Shown piece after piece: positions 8,786-18,342 of a stretch of DNA of 64,000 nt. The stretch is from NCBI GenBank assembly GCA_902539895.1, contig CACBMD010000001.1, forward strand, positions 1-64,000, read 5' to 3'. The DNA is from an uncultured SAR116 cluster alpha proteobacterium. GTDB taxonomy: Bacteria > Pseudomonadota > Alphaproteobacteria > Puniceispirillales > Marisalimonadaceae. Position 1 is the first letter of the stretch. The number at the start of each line of letters is the position of its first letter. The position numbers were made by a program, and so were the translations under genes. A model generated the notes under the pieces. That model was not told the origin of the DNA. It saw only the letters and a program-made list of their open reading frames with translations, and made no database searches.

Positions 8786-10094
8786 ATGATATTAAAATTA
8801 ATTTTGACATGTTTTTGCTGGGTGGCTGTTTTGCCAATAATTTACGGTGCAAATTTAGGAGAAGAATATATTTTTTTAATAATTTTCATTTATTTTTTAT
8901 TATTGTCTTGGATGTTTATATTCTCAAAAAACTACTACTAAGATAATTATCACCTTATTATTTTTATTTACTTTTTTAATTTTAGATAATTTCCCATCAA
9001 AAGAAAATTTTCTTAAAGCTGGTAATTTTTTTATTATTTTTTCTGCTTTCCTTCCAAGTTTATGGCTTTTAAGGGCTACAGCTATTACAATGCCATCAGT
9101 TCAAAACACTCAATCGCTTCTATCAAAATTAAATGCAAAAAAAATACTTTCAGGGCTTCAAGTTACATCTCATTTTCTTGGAAGTGTAATTAACATTGGT
9201 TCTTTCCCGCTATTGTCGTCCGTGCTTCCAAAAAATTCAAAAATTAGTTTAAGACAGTCTGCTGGAGAAGCGTCAATTCGTGGGATGAATACTGCGGTTT
9301 TATGGTCACCTTTTTTTGTTAGTTTTGCTGTTGGACAAATTTATCTTCCTGAAATGTCAGCGTGGATGGGAATTGGATTTGGAATCATTATAGCAACTCT
9401 CTTTAATCTTATAACAATAAAATTCGTTATTGGAAAATTAACAATAAATTATCTTTTGGATGCTTTGTCATGTATTAAACCAATATTTTCAAGATTACTT
9501 ATTTTAGCAATATCTGTATTATTTGTTGGTCAAATTTTTAACAAAACTGCTTTGAATGCCATAATAATTGTAGTACCAATTTTAGTGTTTATTCAAATAT
9601 TTAGACGACCAGAAACATCAAACTTCATTTTCAAAAATTTAAAAAATTTGATACAAAATTCAGGAGATGAAATGTTACTAATTTCAGTATCTATGTTTTT
9701 AGGATCAATATTAACTAATTCCGTTGAAATTCAAAATTTTGTAAGTAGTAATGTAAGTGATTATTTCCCATTTTGGATGATGATCATTTCATTACCGCTT
9801 ATAGTTTGGTGTTTTAGTTTAATTGGTGTACATCCAATAATTACGTCAGCTCCGATTTTATCTATATTTGGTCCTTTATTATCTGTTTGGGAAGCAGCTT
9901 TTTTAATGCAAGCACATCTTATTGGTTGGTGTGCCGGAACAGCAATAAGTTTTACATCTCTTTCTGTCTTGACAAGTGCTGAAAATTTTAAAATATCAAT
10001 ATCAAAATTAGTATTTGGACCTAACTTTTTTGCTACAATTGGGCTCGTTTTTTTTGGAGCAATTACCTTAATCATATCAAATTATTTTTTGTAA
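8786..10094 (+). pseudogene. Polytopic membrane protein of unknown function, interrupted by a +1 frameshift
   Basis: From ATG 8786 a hydrophobic frame (MILKLILTCFCWVAVLPIIY onward) stops after 51 codons at 8941. A second frame, joined by dropping one A of the A6 run at 8926-8931, continues as KTTTKIIITLLFLFTF and on into the tracked ORF that starts at 9090. The tracked ATG has no ribosome site, and the frame is open upstream of it with further membrane-like sequence. The joined product would be about 435 residues with ten or more membrane segments. A conserved-looking core reads ISLRQSAGEASIRGMNTAVL. I do not recognise the family; an organic-anion permease is one guess. Its 3' end overlaps the opposing EamA gene by 18 bp. 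Confidence 0.6.
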
Positions 10095-10991
10095 AGTTTT
10101 ATTTGAATTTATTTTATCTATTTTGTGTTCTTTGTAAGAAACATAGCAGACACACATCATTATTATTGTGCCTCCTAATATTACAAAAGGATCAAATTTT
10201 TCATCAAAGATGAATAAACCTACCATAGATGCCCATACAAGCTGTAAAAATAATATAGGTTGAGTTACAACCATTGGTGCTACTTTTATGGCTTTTGTCA
10301 TAGTTATATGTCCAATAGTTGCTATTATTGCAGTGACAGTTAGTATTAATAAAGCCTCAATTGAAAGTGATTCCCAACTATAAATTGCTGAAGGAATTAA
10401 AAATATTGTTGTAAAAATAGAGAGCATTGCAACAATTTCAGAAGAAGTTCTTTCTTTTGATACAACTTTAGCGATTAGATATGACATAGTGAAAACTACA
10501 GTTGCCAATAACATACTTATTTGGCCACTTTCAACTATCTTAAAACCTGGTCTTAAAATTATAAGAGCGCCAATAAAAGATATTATTATTGCGAATAACC
10601 TGTGTTTATGTAAAGTTTCCTTTAGAATATAACATGCTCCAAAGGACACAAAAATATATGTTAGAAAACCAATTGCTGTCACCTCTGCGACGGGCATAAC
10701 AGACATAGCATAAAACCATAAAGTAACACCAATAGAGTGAACAAATCCTCTTAAAATAAATTTTTTCATTAAAGGTTTATGAGGTCTGAATTTTGTTAAT
10801 GAAATCAATGAAGGAATTAATAGAATTGTCCCTATTGCATATCTTAAGAAAGCAGCTTGCGGAGCAGGTACTTCTCCCTCTAAATATCTTACTGTAGCTG
10901 TAACGCCAACAAACAAAATTGTAGTGATTACCATCCACAAAATACCAACCAAAGATTGATTCAAATCGAAATCCTTTATTTTATTTATCAT
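10077..10991 (-). CDS. EamA/DMT-family transporter
   Basis: This 304-residue inner-membrane protein has about ten hydrophobic segments in two EamA-type halves. Typical elements are APQAAFLRYAIGTILLIPSL in the first half and VTAIIATIGHITMTKAIKVA with PILFLQLVWASMVGLFIFDE in the second. Drug/metabolite transporters of this group export small metabolites or amino acids. It is convergent with the membrane protein on the plus strand, overlapping it by 18 bp, and lies 43 bp after ETF-QO on its own strand. The substrate is unknown. Confidence 0.85.
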   Translation of the reverse strand: MINKIKDFDLNQSLVGILWMVITTILFVGVTATVRYLEGEVPAPQAAFLRYAIGTILLIPSLISLTKFRPHKPLMKKFILRGFVHSIGVTLWFYAMSVMPVAEVTAIGFLTYIFVSFGACYILKETLHKHRLFAIIISFIGALIILRPGFKIVESGQISMLLATVVFTMSYLIAKVVSKERTSSEIVAMLSIFTTIFLIPSAIYSWESLSIEALLILTVTAIIATIGHITMTKAIKVAPMVVTQPILFLQLVWASMVGLFIFDEKFDPFVILGGTIIMMCVCYVSYKEHKIDKINSNKTLQKII

Positions 10992-11034
10992 GTTAATTAA
11001 ATAATTTAGTTAAGTCTAACTAATTGTTTTAAAA

Positions 11035-12660
11035 TTACATTCCTTGGTAATTCGGACCACCTCCACCTTGAGGTGTTACCCAATTAATATTTTGAGTTGG
11101 GTCTTTGATATCACATGTTTTACAGTGGACACAATTTTGTGCGTTGATTTGTAATTTTGGTTTATTATCATTTAAAATAATTTCATATACGCCTGCTGGA
11201 CAATATCTTGTCTCTGGATTGTCATACAATTCAAAATTAGTATTTATAGGTACTTTCTCGTCTTTTAATTGCAAATGGCAAGGTTGATTTTCTTCATGAT
11301 TTGTTCCTGAAAAAGAAACATTTGTAAGTCTGTCAAAGCTTATTACATTATCAGGTTTTGGATAATTTATTTCCTTGTAATCATGTTTGTTATCAAGACT
11401 TTCGTGATCGGTTCCATGGTGATCGATTGTCCAAGGTGCATTTCCACGAAAAATATAAGTATCAATAGCACTATAAAATATTGCTTTCCAGAAACCCCAT
11501 TTAAAAGAAGGTCTAATATTTCTTACTTTGTATAATTCTTTCCATAACCAACTTTTCTTAATAGAGCTTTCGTACTCTAATATTTCATCATTTTTATCTA
11601 TGTATTCAAAAATTGATTCTGCTGCAATCATGCCTGATTTCATTGCTAGATGGGTTCCTTTAATTTTGGGTACGTTAAGAAAACCAGCTTCACATCCTGA
11701 TAAAATTCCACCAGGAAAAGTCAGTTTTGGTAAAGACTGAACCCCACCTTCATTTAATGCTCTTGCACCGTAATTAATCCTTCTTCCACCCTCAAGTAGT
11801 TTCTTTATTGCAGGATGATGTTTGAAACGTTGAAATTCAAGATAGGGAGATAAATAAGGATTTTTATAATCTAAACCTATTACGAAGCCTATAGATACTT
11901 TATTATCATCCAAATGATATAAAAAAGATCCACCGTATGTATCATTATCTAGAGGCCATCCTGTAGTGTGCATAATACTCCCCGGTTTACTGTTTTCAGG
12001 AGTCACTTCCCATAATTCTTTTATTCCAATGCCGTAAGTTTGTGGAGAGTTGTCTGAATTAAGATTAAATTTTTCCATTAAAACTTTTCCTAAATGCCCT
12101 CTGCAACCCTCAGAAAATATTGTTTGTTTTGCTCTTAATTCTATACCTCTTTCAAAGTTAGGTCCCTCAGAACCATCCTTTAATCTTCCCATATCGCAAG
12201 TTGCTATACCCAAAACTTTATTATTTTCGTCAAAAAGTACTTCTGATGCGGCAAAACCTGGATAAATTTCTACTTCAAGTTCTTCAGCCTGTTGAGCTAA
12301 CCATTTAGTAAAATCGCTTAAACTAATTATGTAGTTACCTTTATTATGCATTTGCGGAGGGGTAGGTAGTTGATATGATTTAGTCTCTGTAAGATACAAA
12401 AATTTATCATCTTTTGCTTTAGTTTTTAATGGGCTATTTTTTGTTTTCCAGTCTGGTATAAGTTCGTCTAACGCCTTAGTTTCAATAACTGCACCAGACA
12501 CAATGTGTGCTCCAACCTCTGATCCTTTTTCAATCACACAAACTGATAACTCTTTATTAGCTTCTTTAGTCAGTTGTTTTATTTTTATAGCAGCACTTAG
12601 TCCAGAAGGCCCAGCTCCTACTACAACAACGTCATATTCCATTATCTCTCTGTCAGTCAT
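11035..12660 (-). CDS. Electron transfer flavoprotein-ubiquinone oxidoreductase
   Basis: This 541-residue membrane-associated flavo-FeS enzyme passes electrons from ETF (fed by acyl-CoA and dimethylglycine-type dehydrogenases) to ubiquinone. The N-terminal FAD Rossmann motif is VVVGAGPSGLSAAI. A ubiquinone-binding region with GFVIGLDYKNPYLSPYLEFQ follows. The C-terminal 4Fe-4S cluster uses the Cys in CPAGVYE plus CVHCKTCDIKDP, ending in the family tail TPQGGGGPNYQGM. The length is normal. ETF subunits are not in the window. Confidence 0.95.
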   Translation of the reverse strand: MTDREIMEYDVVVVGAGPSGLSAAIKIKQLTKEANKELSVCVIEKGSEVGAHIVSGAVIETKALDELIPDWKTKNSPLKTKAKDDKFLYLTETKSYQLPTPPQMHNKGNYIISLSDFTKWLAQQAEELEVEIYPGFAASEVLFDENNKVLGIATCDMGRLKDGSEGPNFERGIELRAKQTIFSEGCRGHLGKVLMEKFNLNSDNSPQTYGIGIKELWEVTPENSKPGSIMHTTGWPLDNDTYGGSFLYHLDDNKVSIGFVIGLDYKNPYLSPYLEFQRFKHHPAIKKLLEGGRRINYGARALNEGGVQSLPKLTFPGGILSGCEAGFLNVPKIKGTHLAMKSGMIAAESIFEYIDKNDEILEYESSIKKSWLWKELYKVRNIRPSFKWGFWKAIFYSAIDTYIFRGNAPWTIDHHGTDHESLDNKHDYKEINYPKPDNVISFDRLTNVSFSGTNHEENQPCHLQLKDEKVPINTNFELYDNPETRYCPAGVYEIILNDNKPKLQINAQNCVHCKTCDIKDPTQNINWVTPQGGGGPNYQGM

Positions 12661-12770
12661 TTATTTGCCTTATATATTGTTTGAAAAAATTATATTGTTA
12701 CTGGTAATTTTTACAATTTATTTTATATTACGTATTTAATGATTATTATATAAATTAAAAGGTTTAAAAA

Positions 12771-12869
12771 ATGAATCCTGATGTTGGCATTATATTATTA
12801 ATTCTTTATCCAATCGTCCTCGTTGGTGCAATTATTTGGTTTGGGAAACACTCTGTATCTCCTGATTGA
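12771..12869 (+). CDS. Small single-pass membrane ORF (32 aa)
   Basis: This ORF is too short for the track. It reads MNPDVGIILLILYPIVLVGA and ends in a polar tail, so one hydrophobic span dominates the product. An AAGG site lies nine bases before the ATG. It overlaps the 3' end of the opposing SufU-like frame. It may be a genuine small membrane protein or chance; I know no family for it. Confidence 0.4.
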   Translation: MNPDVGIILLILYPIVLVGAIIWFGKHSVSPD

Positions 12870-13303
12870 TAGTTTGATTATATTTTATATCAACAGACTT
12901 ACAAGTTGCTTCAAACGGCATTGTTATACACTTGTGTCTATTTTTAATTTCTCTGATAGGTTCAAAAAACCTCCATTTCAATCGGCAATTGATCTGAGAA
13001 ACTTTTTTCAGTATTTTCAAGCCAACTTAAAAATTCATCTAAAAATTTTTCATCTGGAACATCTTTATTTTTAAATAATTCAACAACTAATCCAGCTGAA
13101 GCCTCACATAGTGCGCATCCTCTTACAACTGCTGAAATATCAATTATTTTAGTTTCAACTAATTTTAGTCGAACTTTTACTTCGTCCCCACACATAGGAT
13201 TACGCATTTCAAAAGATCTGTTAAAGTCTTTTAAAGCAATAACTTTTTTATTTTTCGCAGCAAGACTTAATATTTTTTCTTGATAAATTGATAGATTATT
13301 CAA
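12832..13303 (-). pseudogene. SufU/NifU-like Fe-S scaffold protein, interrupted by a +1 frameshift
   Basis: The first frame (13303 to 12962) gives an IscU/SufU-like domain with the cluster-ligand Cys in MCGDEV and in RGCALCEASAGLV. It stops right after IEMEVF. One T fewer in the coding-strand T6 run (plus-strand A6 at 12964-12969) joins it to FEPIREIKNRHKCITMPFEA, the C-terminal segment of this family, which carries the third conserved Cys. The repaired length of about 157 residues is normal. The product would assemble Fe-S clusters with a cysteine desulfurase. As written, the third ligand is lost. Confidence 0.75.
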
Positions 13304-13435
13304 TTATTGATTAACCATTAATAAAACTACACTTGCAACGGCTATTGCATAAAATACATACAGTAAAATATGAGTGTTCTCGTAGACATTCTCTTCAGGA
13401 ACTCCGTTGGGTAAATCTTTTTTATTTTTCTTCAT
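13304..13435 (-). CDS. Small single-pass membrane protein (43 aa)
   Basis: This ORF is shorter than the track limit. A GAGGA ribosome site lies close to its ATG at 13435. The product starts with a charged Lys-rich stretch (MKKNKKDLPNGVPEENVYEN) and ends in one hydrophobic span rich in Ala, Val and Leu. Its stop codon directly abuts the start codon of the SufU-like gene, so the two are probably co-translated. Function unknown. Confidence 0.6.
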   Translation of the reverse strand: MKKNKKDLPNGVPEENVYENTHILLYVFYAIAVASVVLLMVNQ

Positions 13436-13486
13436 TTTTTCCTCAATATTATAAAGAAGAGTTTTTTAATTTAACTATTTTACAAT

Positions 13487-15184
13487 TTATAAATAAATTT
13501 TCCATACAAAGATGAAAATTAATAAAATTATAAAAAGTTGTATAACTATTAAAGTATCTTGACCAACTTCTCTATCAAAAACTTTGTTTTTTTTCATTAT
13601 ATTAGCAAAAAACTTTCTAATATTCATAAACATAAATCCAATTAATTGTTCAATTTTTTTATTGATATTATTAATAAGATTTAAAAGAGGTAATAAAACC
13701 CCTGGTATCATTTTTCTATAAATCCAATCGCTATTTAAAACAGTTGAGTTCAGCTCTGGAGGATAGATTTTGAAATGCCATAAACATATAAATGCAAATG
13801 CAGCAAATGTTAAAAGCTGCAACTGTCCAACAACGTGGCTAAAGTCATACGGTTGATATTGAATTTGATAGGGTAGAATTTCATAGAAATAAGAAGGAAA
13901 AACTCCAATTAATATACAAAGAGTAGATGCCGTAATCATTGCAATTATCATATTTAATGGAGCTTCTTTTGTTTTAATACCACTTTCATGAGCAAAAAAA
14001 GCAAAGAATGGGATTTTAATCCCAGAATGATGAAGTACACCAGCAGATGCAAATAAAAGCATAAAGTAGACAAAAACCAGTCCTTCTTTGCCAAGTGCTG
14101 ACATTATAAGTGATTTTGCAACAAACCCACTGAATAAAGGAAAAGCTGATATGGATATAGCACCAATGATAGTGCATATCGCAGTAATTGGCATGAATTT
14201 AAATAGCCCTCCTAATTCAGAAGCTTTACATGTTCCTACTCTATAAAGAACTGCTCCCATTCCCATGAATAGTAAACCTTTGTAAAGAATATGAGCAAAG
14301 GCATGAGCTACAGCCCCATTAATAGCTAATTCAGTACCAATTCCAATTGCAACTATCATAAAGCCAAGTTGGTTATTAAGGCTATATGTTAAAACTCTTC
14401 GTAGATCATTTTCAATAACTGCAAAGAAGATAGGATAAAAAGTCATAATTGCACCAATTATAATAAGTATTTCAGTACCTGCAAAAGATTTGGCAAAACA
14501 AAAAATAGCTAATTTAGTTGTAAATGTTGAAAGAGCAACTGTACCTATCTCTGAGGCTTCTGGATAAGAATCCTGTAACCAGCCATTTAACAATGGAAAA
14601 GCTGCTTTTATTCCAAAAGCTATGAAAATTAATTGTCCATAAAGGGAATCAATGTCAAAATTTTTAAATTCAGCACTACCAGTTTCAGACATTAATAAAA
14701 TTGCTCCTGCTAATAAAAACATGCCAGAACCAACTTGAATTAAAATGTATCTAAATGCTGATTTATAAGATCTTTCGGTTTTACTTACTAAAATAAGAAA
14801 AACTGAAGTAAATGCTGTTGCTTCCCACCATATAAATAACGTGAATAAGTCTCCAGCATGCACTGCTGCAATTGCAGCTCCACTGTAACTCATAATTGCT
14901 ACATGCTGATTCCAGTGTTTTTCGTGAGCGCCATAAATGACATTTAATATAGCTGCGATGTGAAATATTATTGCAAAGGGTAAGGTTAAGGTATCTGATT
15001 GAAATATTATGAATTCAATATCCATTACATTAATTTTAGAGTGTATACCAAAACCTAATGTTAATGCGTAGGCTGATACCAGAATTAGAACCATCATATA
15101 TATCTGTCTAATAATATGAGGTAAAAATGGGATTAATAATGCCCCAATCATCATTATTAAACCTGGAGGAAAGCTACTTATCAT
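13487..15184 (-). CDS. Mrp-type antiporter large subunit (MrpD/NuoM-like), third copy
   Basis: This polytopic protein of about 565 residues belongs to the proton-translocating antiporter family shared by Mrp/Mnh and complex I (Proton_antipo_M). Recognisable stretches are HAGDLFTLFIWWEATAFTSV, FGIKAAFPLLNGWLQDSYPEAS and HAFAHILYKGLLFMGMGAVL. The track starts at 15196; I prefer ATG 15184 because GAGG sits just upstream, giving an 11-base overlap with the preceding small gene. It has an extended C-terminus compared with the other two large subunits. It is the last gene of the antiporter operon. Confidence 0.8.
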   Translation of the reverse strand: MISSFPPGLIMMIGALLIPFLPHIIRQIYMMVLILVSAYALTLGFGIHSKINVMDIEFIIFQSDTLTLPFAIIFHIAAILNVIYGAHEKHWNQHVAIMSYSGAAIAAVHAGDLFTLFIWWEATAFTSVFLILVSKTERSYKSAFRYILIQVGSGMFLLAGAILLMSETGSAEFKNFDIDSLYGQLIFIAFGIKAAFPLLNGWLQDSYPEASEIGTVALSTFTTKLAIFCFAKSFAGTEILIIIGAIMTFYPIFFAVIENDLRRVLTYSLNNQLGFMIVAIGIGTELAINGAVAHAFAHILYKGLLFMGMGAVLYRVGTCKASELGGLFKFMPITAICTIIGAISISAFPLFSGFVAKSLIMSALGKEGLVFVYFMLLFASAGVLHHSGIKIPFFAFFAHESGIKTKEAPLNMIIAMITASTLCILIGVFPSYFYEILPYQIQYQPYDFSHVVGQLQLLTFAAFAFICLWHFKIYPPELNSTVLNSDWIYRKMIPGVLLPLLNLINNINKKIEQLIGFMFMNIRKFFANIMKKNKVFDREVGQDTLIVIQLFIILLIFIFVWKIYL

Positions 15185-15401
15185 AATAATCCTCATCTTT
15201 CATAAGGAATGATCGTAAACTAACACCAATTTTAAAAATAACTATGCATGACACATATCCAAAAAAAGCTGGAAAGAATAAAATATCTTCTATTGATGTT
15301 TCTCCATGCCTATGTCCAATTAATTCTAAAATTAGAAAAATTATACAGAGAAAAAGCACTGAGGTATTTATTTTACCAAATTTTTCAATTAAATACTTCA
15401 T
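15174..15401 (-). CDS. Small membrane protein of the antiporter operon (75 aa)
   Basis: This 75-residue protein has two hydrophobic stretches, around VLFLCIIFLILELIG and FFPAFFGYVSCIVIFKIGV, separated by a polar loop HRHGETSIEDI. It overlaps the gene before it by 4 bp and the gene after it by about 11 bp, so translation is coupled to two antiporter-like subunits. I do not recognise it as a standard Mrp subunit. It is probably a small accessory subunit of this complex. Confidence 0.65.
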   Translation of the reverse strand: MKYLIEKFGKINTSVLFLCIIFLILELIGHRHGETSIEDILFFPAFFGYVSCIVIFKIGVSLRSFLMKDEDYYDK

Positions 15402-16855
15402 ATCCTACTCACAATCATAGAAGTTAGATTTTGAAATGGTTCTATAAAAAAGAATAATAAAATAGTTAAAAAAGAAGTTATTAAAGTTGGGATTAAAATA
15501 AGTTTTGGTATTTTTATATTGATTTCTCTTTCTTTTTTAAAAAAGAATGCTCTAGCAGGGATTTCCATCAAATAAAATGCATTAAGTATAGTAGATATGC
15601 AAAAAACACCAATAACAACTACATAACCACTGTCTGCTGCACCTAACATTAAAAAGAATTTACTCCAAGAACCTACCATTGGAGGAACTCCAATTATTGA
15701 GAGTGAACCAACAAAAAAAGCAAGAAAAATTAGTGGCGCGCTCATGCCATGACCATTCAAATCTGAAATTTTTGTAATTTTTGCTCCAACATACAAAGCT
15801 CCTGCTACAAAAAATAAAGTAATTTTACCAGCAGCGTGTGTAATTATGTGCAAAGCTGCGCCTTGTGTTGCCATTGAAGAAGCCAATGCTCCTCCTAACG
15901 TTATATAAGAAAGTTGACTAATAGTTGAATATGCCAGTCTTGCTTTTAAATCATCTTTGTAAATGGCTATTATACTTGTTGCTAGAAGAGTAAAAGATGC
16001 TAACCAGATTAGCCATTCTGATGCACCTGTCTTGGCTAAAAAATCTATTCCAAAAACATTTGTCAGCACTATTAACATTGTAAACACACCCGCTTTTACA
16101 ACTGCTACAGCATGTAAAAGGGCGGATACAGGTGTTGGTGCAACCATAGCAGCAGGTAGCCACTTATGAATTGGCATAAGTGCTGCCTTTCCAATTCCAA
16201 AAACAAACATTGCTAATAATAGTGGTGCATAGGCTGCATCTAATTTTCCTTCTAAAACGCCATTTTGGGACATTTCTAAAGAACCTGTAGCAACCCAAAC
16301 CCAAATGATTGCTGGAAGAAGTAATATAACAGAAGATCCAACTAATATGGACATATATAATCGACCAGCTTTTTGAGCTGTTTCATTTTGATTATGAGTA
16401 ACTAGAGGATATGTTGAAAATGTAAGAACTTCGTAAAAGATAAATAATGTTAATAAATCACTAGCATAAGCAATACATATAGCGGCATGAACAGCCATTG
16501 CATAAAATGCATAAAATCTTGTTTGATTTTTTTCTTTATTTCCCCTCATGTAGCCAATTGAATAGATAGCTGCAAAAATCCAGAGAAATGATGCAACCAG
16601 TCCAAAAATAGCACCTAAGGGTGTGACTTCAAAACCAATTGATACTCCTTCAGCTATCTTAACAATTTCTAGTGTGGTGTTTTGATTATTAAGTGCTGAG
16701 TTCATAATATTTAACGCACCCCAAGAACTAATAATACCGCCAATTGGTCCCAAGAAATCTCTCAAAATTGTATTTTTTGAAGTGAATGGAGTTAAAACAC
16801 AAACGATTAGAGGTGATAAAATTGTGATTAATATAAAATTTTCAATTGTTATCAT
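15398..16855 (-). CDS. Mrp-type antiporter large subunit (MrpD/NuoN-like), second copy
   Basis: This 485-residue polytopic protein of the Proton_antipo_M family has AYASDLLTLFIFYEVLTFST in the transmembrane region with the key Glu. KAALMPIHKWLPAAMVAPTP holds the conserved Lys, followed by SALLHAVAVVKAG. These residues form the ion-translocation path in Mrp and complex I relatives. Start and stop overlap the neighbours by 4 bp on both sides. The operon has three such large subunits, so this is not simply MrpA plus MrpD. Confidence 0.85.
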   Translation of the reverse strand: MITIENFILITILSPLIVCVLTPFTSKNTILRDFLGPIGGIISSWGALNIMNSALNNQNTTLEIVKIAEGVSIGFEVTPLGAIFGLVASFLWIFAAIYSIGYMRGNKEKNQTRFYAFYAMAVHAAICIAYASDLLTLFIFYEVLTFSTYPLVTHNQNETAQKAGRLYMSILVGSSVILLLPAIIWVWVATGSLEMSQNGVLEGKLDAAYAPLLLAMFVFGIGKAALMPIHKWLPAAMVAPTPVSALLHAVAVVKAGVFTMLIVLTNVFGIDFLAKTGASEWLIWLASFTLLATSIIAIYKDDLKARLAYSTISQLSYITLGGALASSMATQGAALHIITHAAGKITLFFVAGALYVGAKITKISDLNGHGMSAPLIFLAFFVGSLSIIGVPPMVGSWSKFFLMLGAADSGYVVVIGVFCISTILNAFYLMEIPARAFFFKKEREINIKIPKLILIPTLITSFLTILLFFFIEPFQNLTSMIVSRI

Positions 16856-18342
16856 TTTATATCCCCAATTAATTTATCAGCGGCTTCAAAACTTCCGTTA
16901 ACAACTAATGAAGCATCTAGACCAAAATAAATATTTAGAAAAGTTATAATGATAAGTGATATATAAATTGTTGGGTTTTCTTTTTTTACAATTTTTTTTC
17001 CCTCACGCATCCACATGACTTCTATTATTTTCCACAAATAAACAACTGATAATGCTGAACTAATTAATATGAGTACTGCTAACCATATACCATCTGAGCT
17101 GATAGATGCTTTAATTAAATATAATTTTGATATAAATCCAGCTGTAAGTGGCAGGCCAGCTAGGCTTAATGAACATAGAACAAAACAAAAAAAAGTGATA
17201 GGCATTTCTCTACCTAGACCAGATAAATTATTTACAGTAACTCTTTTATTAATGTAGAAAGCAATTGACGTTATAGCTATGAACAAACCACCTTTAATAA
17301 TCGCATGATTGAACATATGTATAAAACCAGCTGCTATACTCGCTTTTGTTCCAATAGCAAATGCTAGAGTTATATATCCTATTTGAGCAACTGAAGAGTG
17401 AGCTAGTAACCTTTTAATATCTTTCTCATATATAGCCATAATTGTGCCAGCAAACATAGCTAATAGTGAAAGTGGAAGTATAACAAACAATAAAGTGTTA
17501 TTTACCAAATCTTCTGAATTTTCAAAAATAGAAAATAATATCCGAGCTAATATATACAAAGAAGCTTTTGTTGCTGTTGCTGCCAGTAATACAGATACTG
17601 CAGATGGAGCATAAGCATATGCTCGTGGTAACCAAATATGTAATGGGAAAACAGCTGCTTTTACCATAATCCCAATTATCATAAAACCAAAACCTGCGAT
17701 TAATGCTCTGTTATTATTGATATCAGCAATTCTATTTGTTAGGTCAGCCATATTTAAAGTGCCAGTTACCCCGTATAGTAATCCTACACCTATTACATAT
17801 AACGTTGCCCCAACTGCGCCTATGATAAGGTAATTATAAGCGGCAACTAAAGCCTGTTTATCTTTATGAGCACCTATTGCCACAAGAGCAACAGAGGCTA
17901 AAGATGATATTTCTAAAAAAACAAAGAGGTTGAATGCATCGCCTGTAGTTACAAGACCTAGTAAGCCTGCTATAGCTAAAAGCCATAAACTATAAACTTT
18001 AGATATTGATTTCTTTTCTATTTCCTCAGGCATTATCTTATAAGCAAAGATAGTTGCTAAAAAACTTATACCTGAGATTATTATAATTGGAATTATTGCT
18101 ACCTTATCAATAATATATTCTATTCCTATTGGTGGCATCCATTTGCCTAAAGCATAAGAAATATGTGAATGAATTTGAATTTCTTGATATAATAAAATCG
18201 AAAATAAAAATGTTAAAAAAGTACTTAAAGTTGTCAAAGCCCATGAAAAAAATATATTAGGAATCAGCACAACTAATAAAGACATCATCAATGGACATAA
18301 AACTACAATAATTGGAAGATTTTTTATTAAAATGTCTATCAT
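16852..18342 (-). CDS. Mrp-type antiporter large subunit (MrpD-like), first copy
   Basis: This 496-residue membrane protein is the most MrpD-like of the three. TGDAFNLFVFLEISSLASVA carries the conserved Glu, AAVFPLHIWLPRAYAYAPSA the Lys/His region, and HMFNHAIIKGGLFIAITSI a later helix. It couples Na+ or K+ export to proton entry in the assembled complex. It overlaps the subunit C gene by 4 bp, the canonical C-D order of Mrp operons. Confidence 0.9.
   Translation of the reverse strand: MIDILIKNLPIIVVLCPLMMSLLVVLIPNIFFSWALTTLSTFLTFLFSILLYQEIQIHSHISYALGKWMPPIGIEYIIDKVAIIPIIIISGISFLATIFAYKIMPEEIEKKSISKVYSLWLLAIAGLLGLVTTGDAFNLFVFLEISSLASVALVAIGAHKDKQALVAAYNYLIIGAVGATLYVIGVGLLYGVTGTLNMADLTNRIADINNNRALIAGFGFMIIGIMVKAAVFPLHIWLPRAYAYAPSAVSVLLAATATKASLYILARILFSIFENSEDLVNNTLLFVILPLSLLAMFAGTIMAIYEKDIKRLLAHSSVAQIGYITLAFAIGTKASIAAGFIHMFNHAIIKGGLFIAITSIAFYINKRVTVNNLSGLGREMPITFFCFVLCSLSLAGLPLTAGFISKLYLIKASISSDGIWLAVLILISSALSVVYLWKIIEVMWMREGKKIVKKENPTIYISLIIITFLNIYFGLDASLVVNGSFEAADKLIGDIK

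Noticed and set aside
11105-12739. Plus-strand ORFs opposite ETF-QO
   Set aside because: They are antisense shadows of a well-conserved enzyme.
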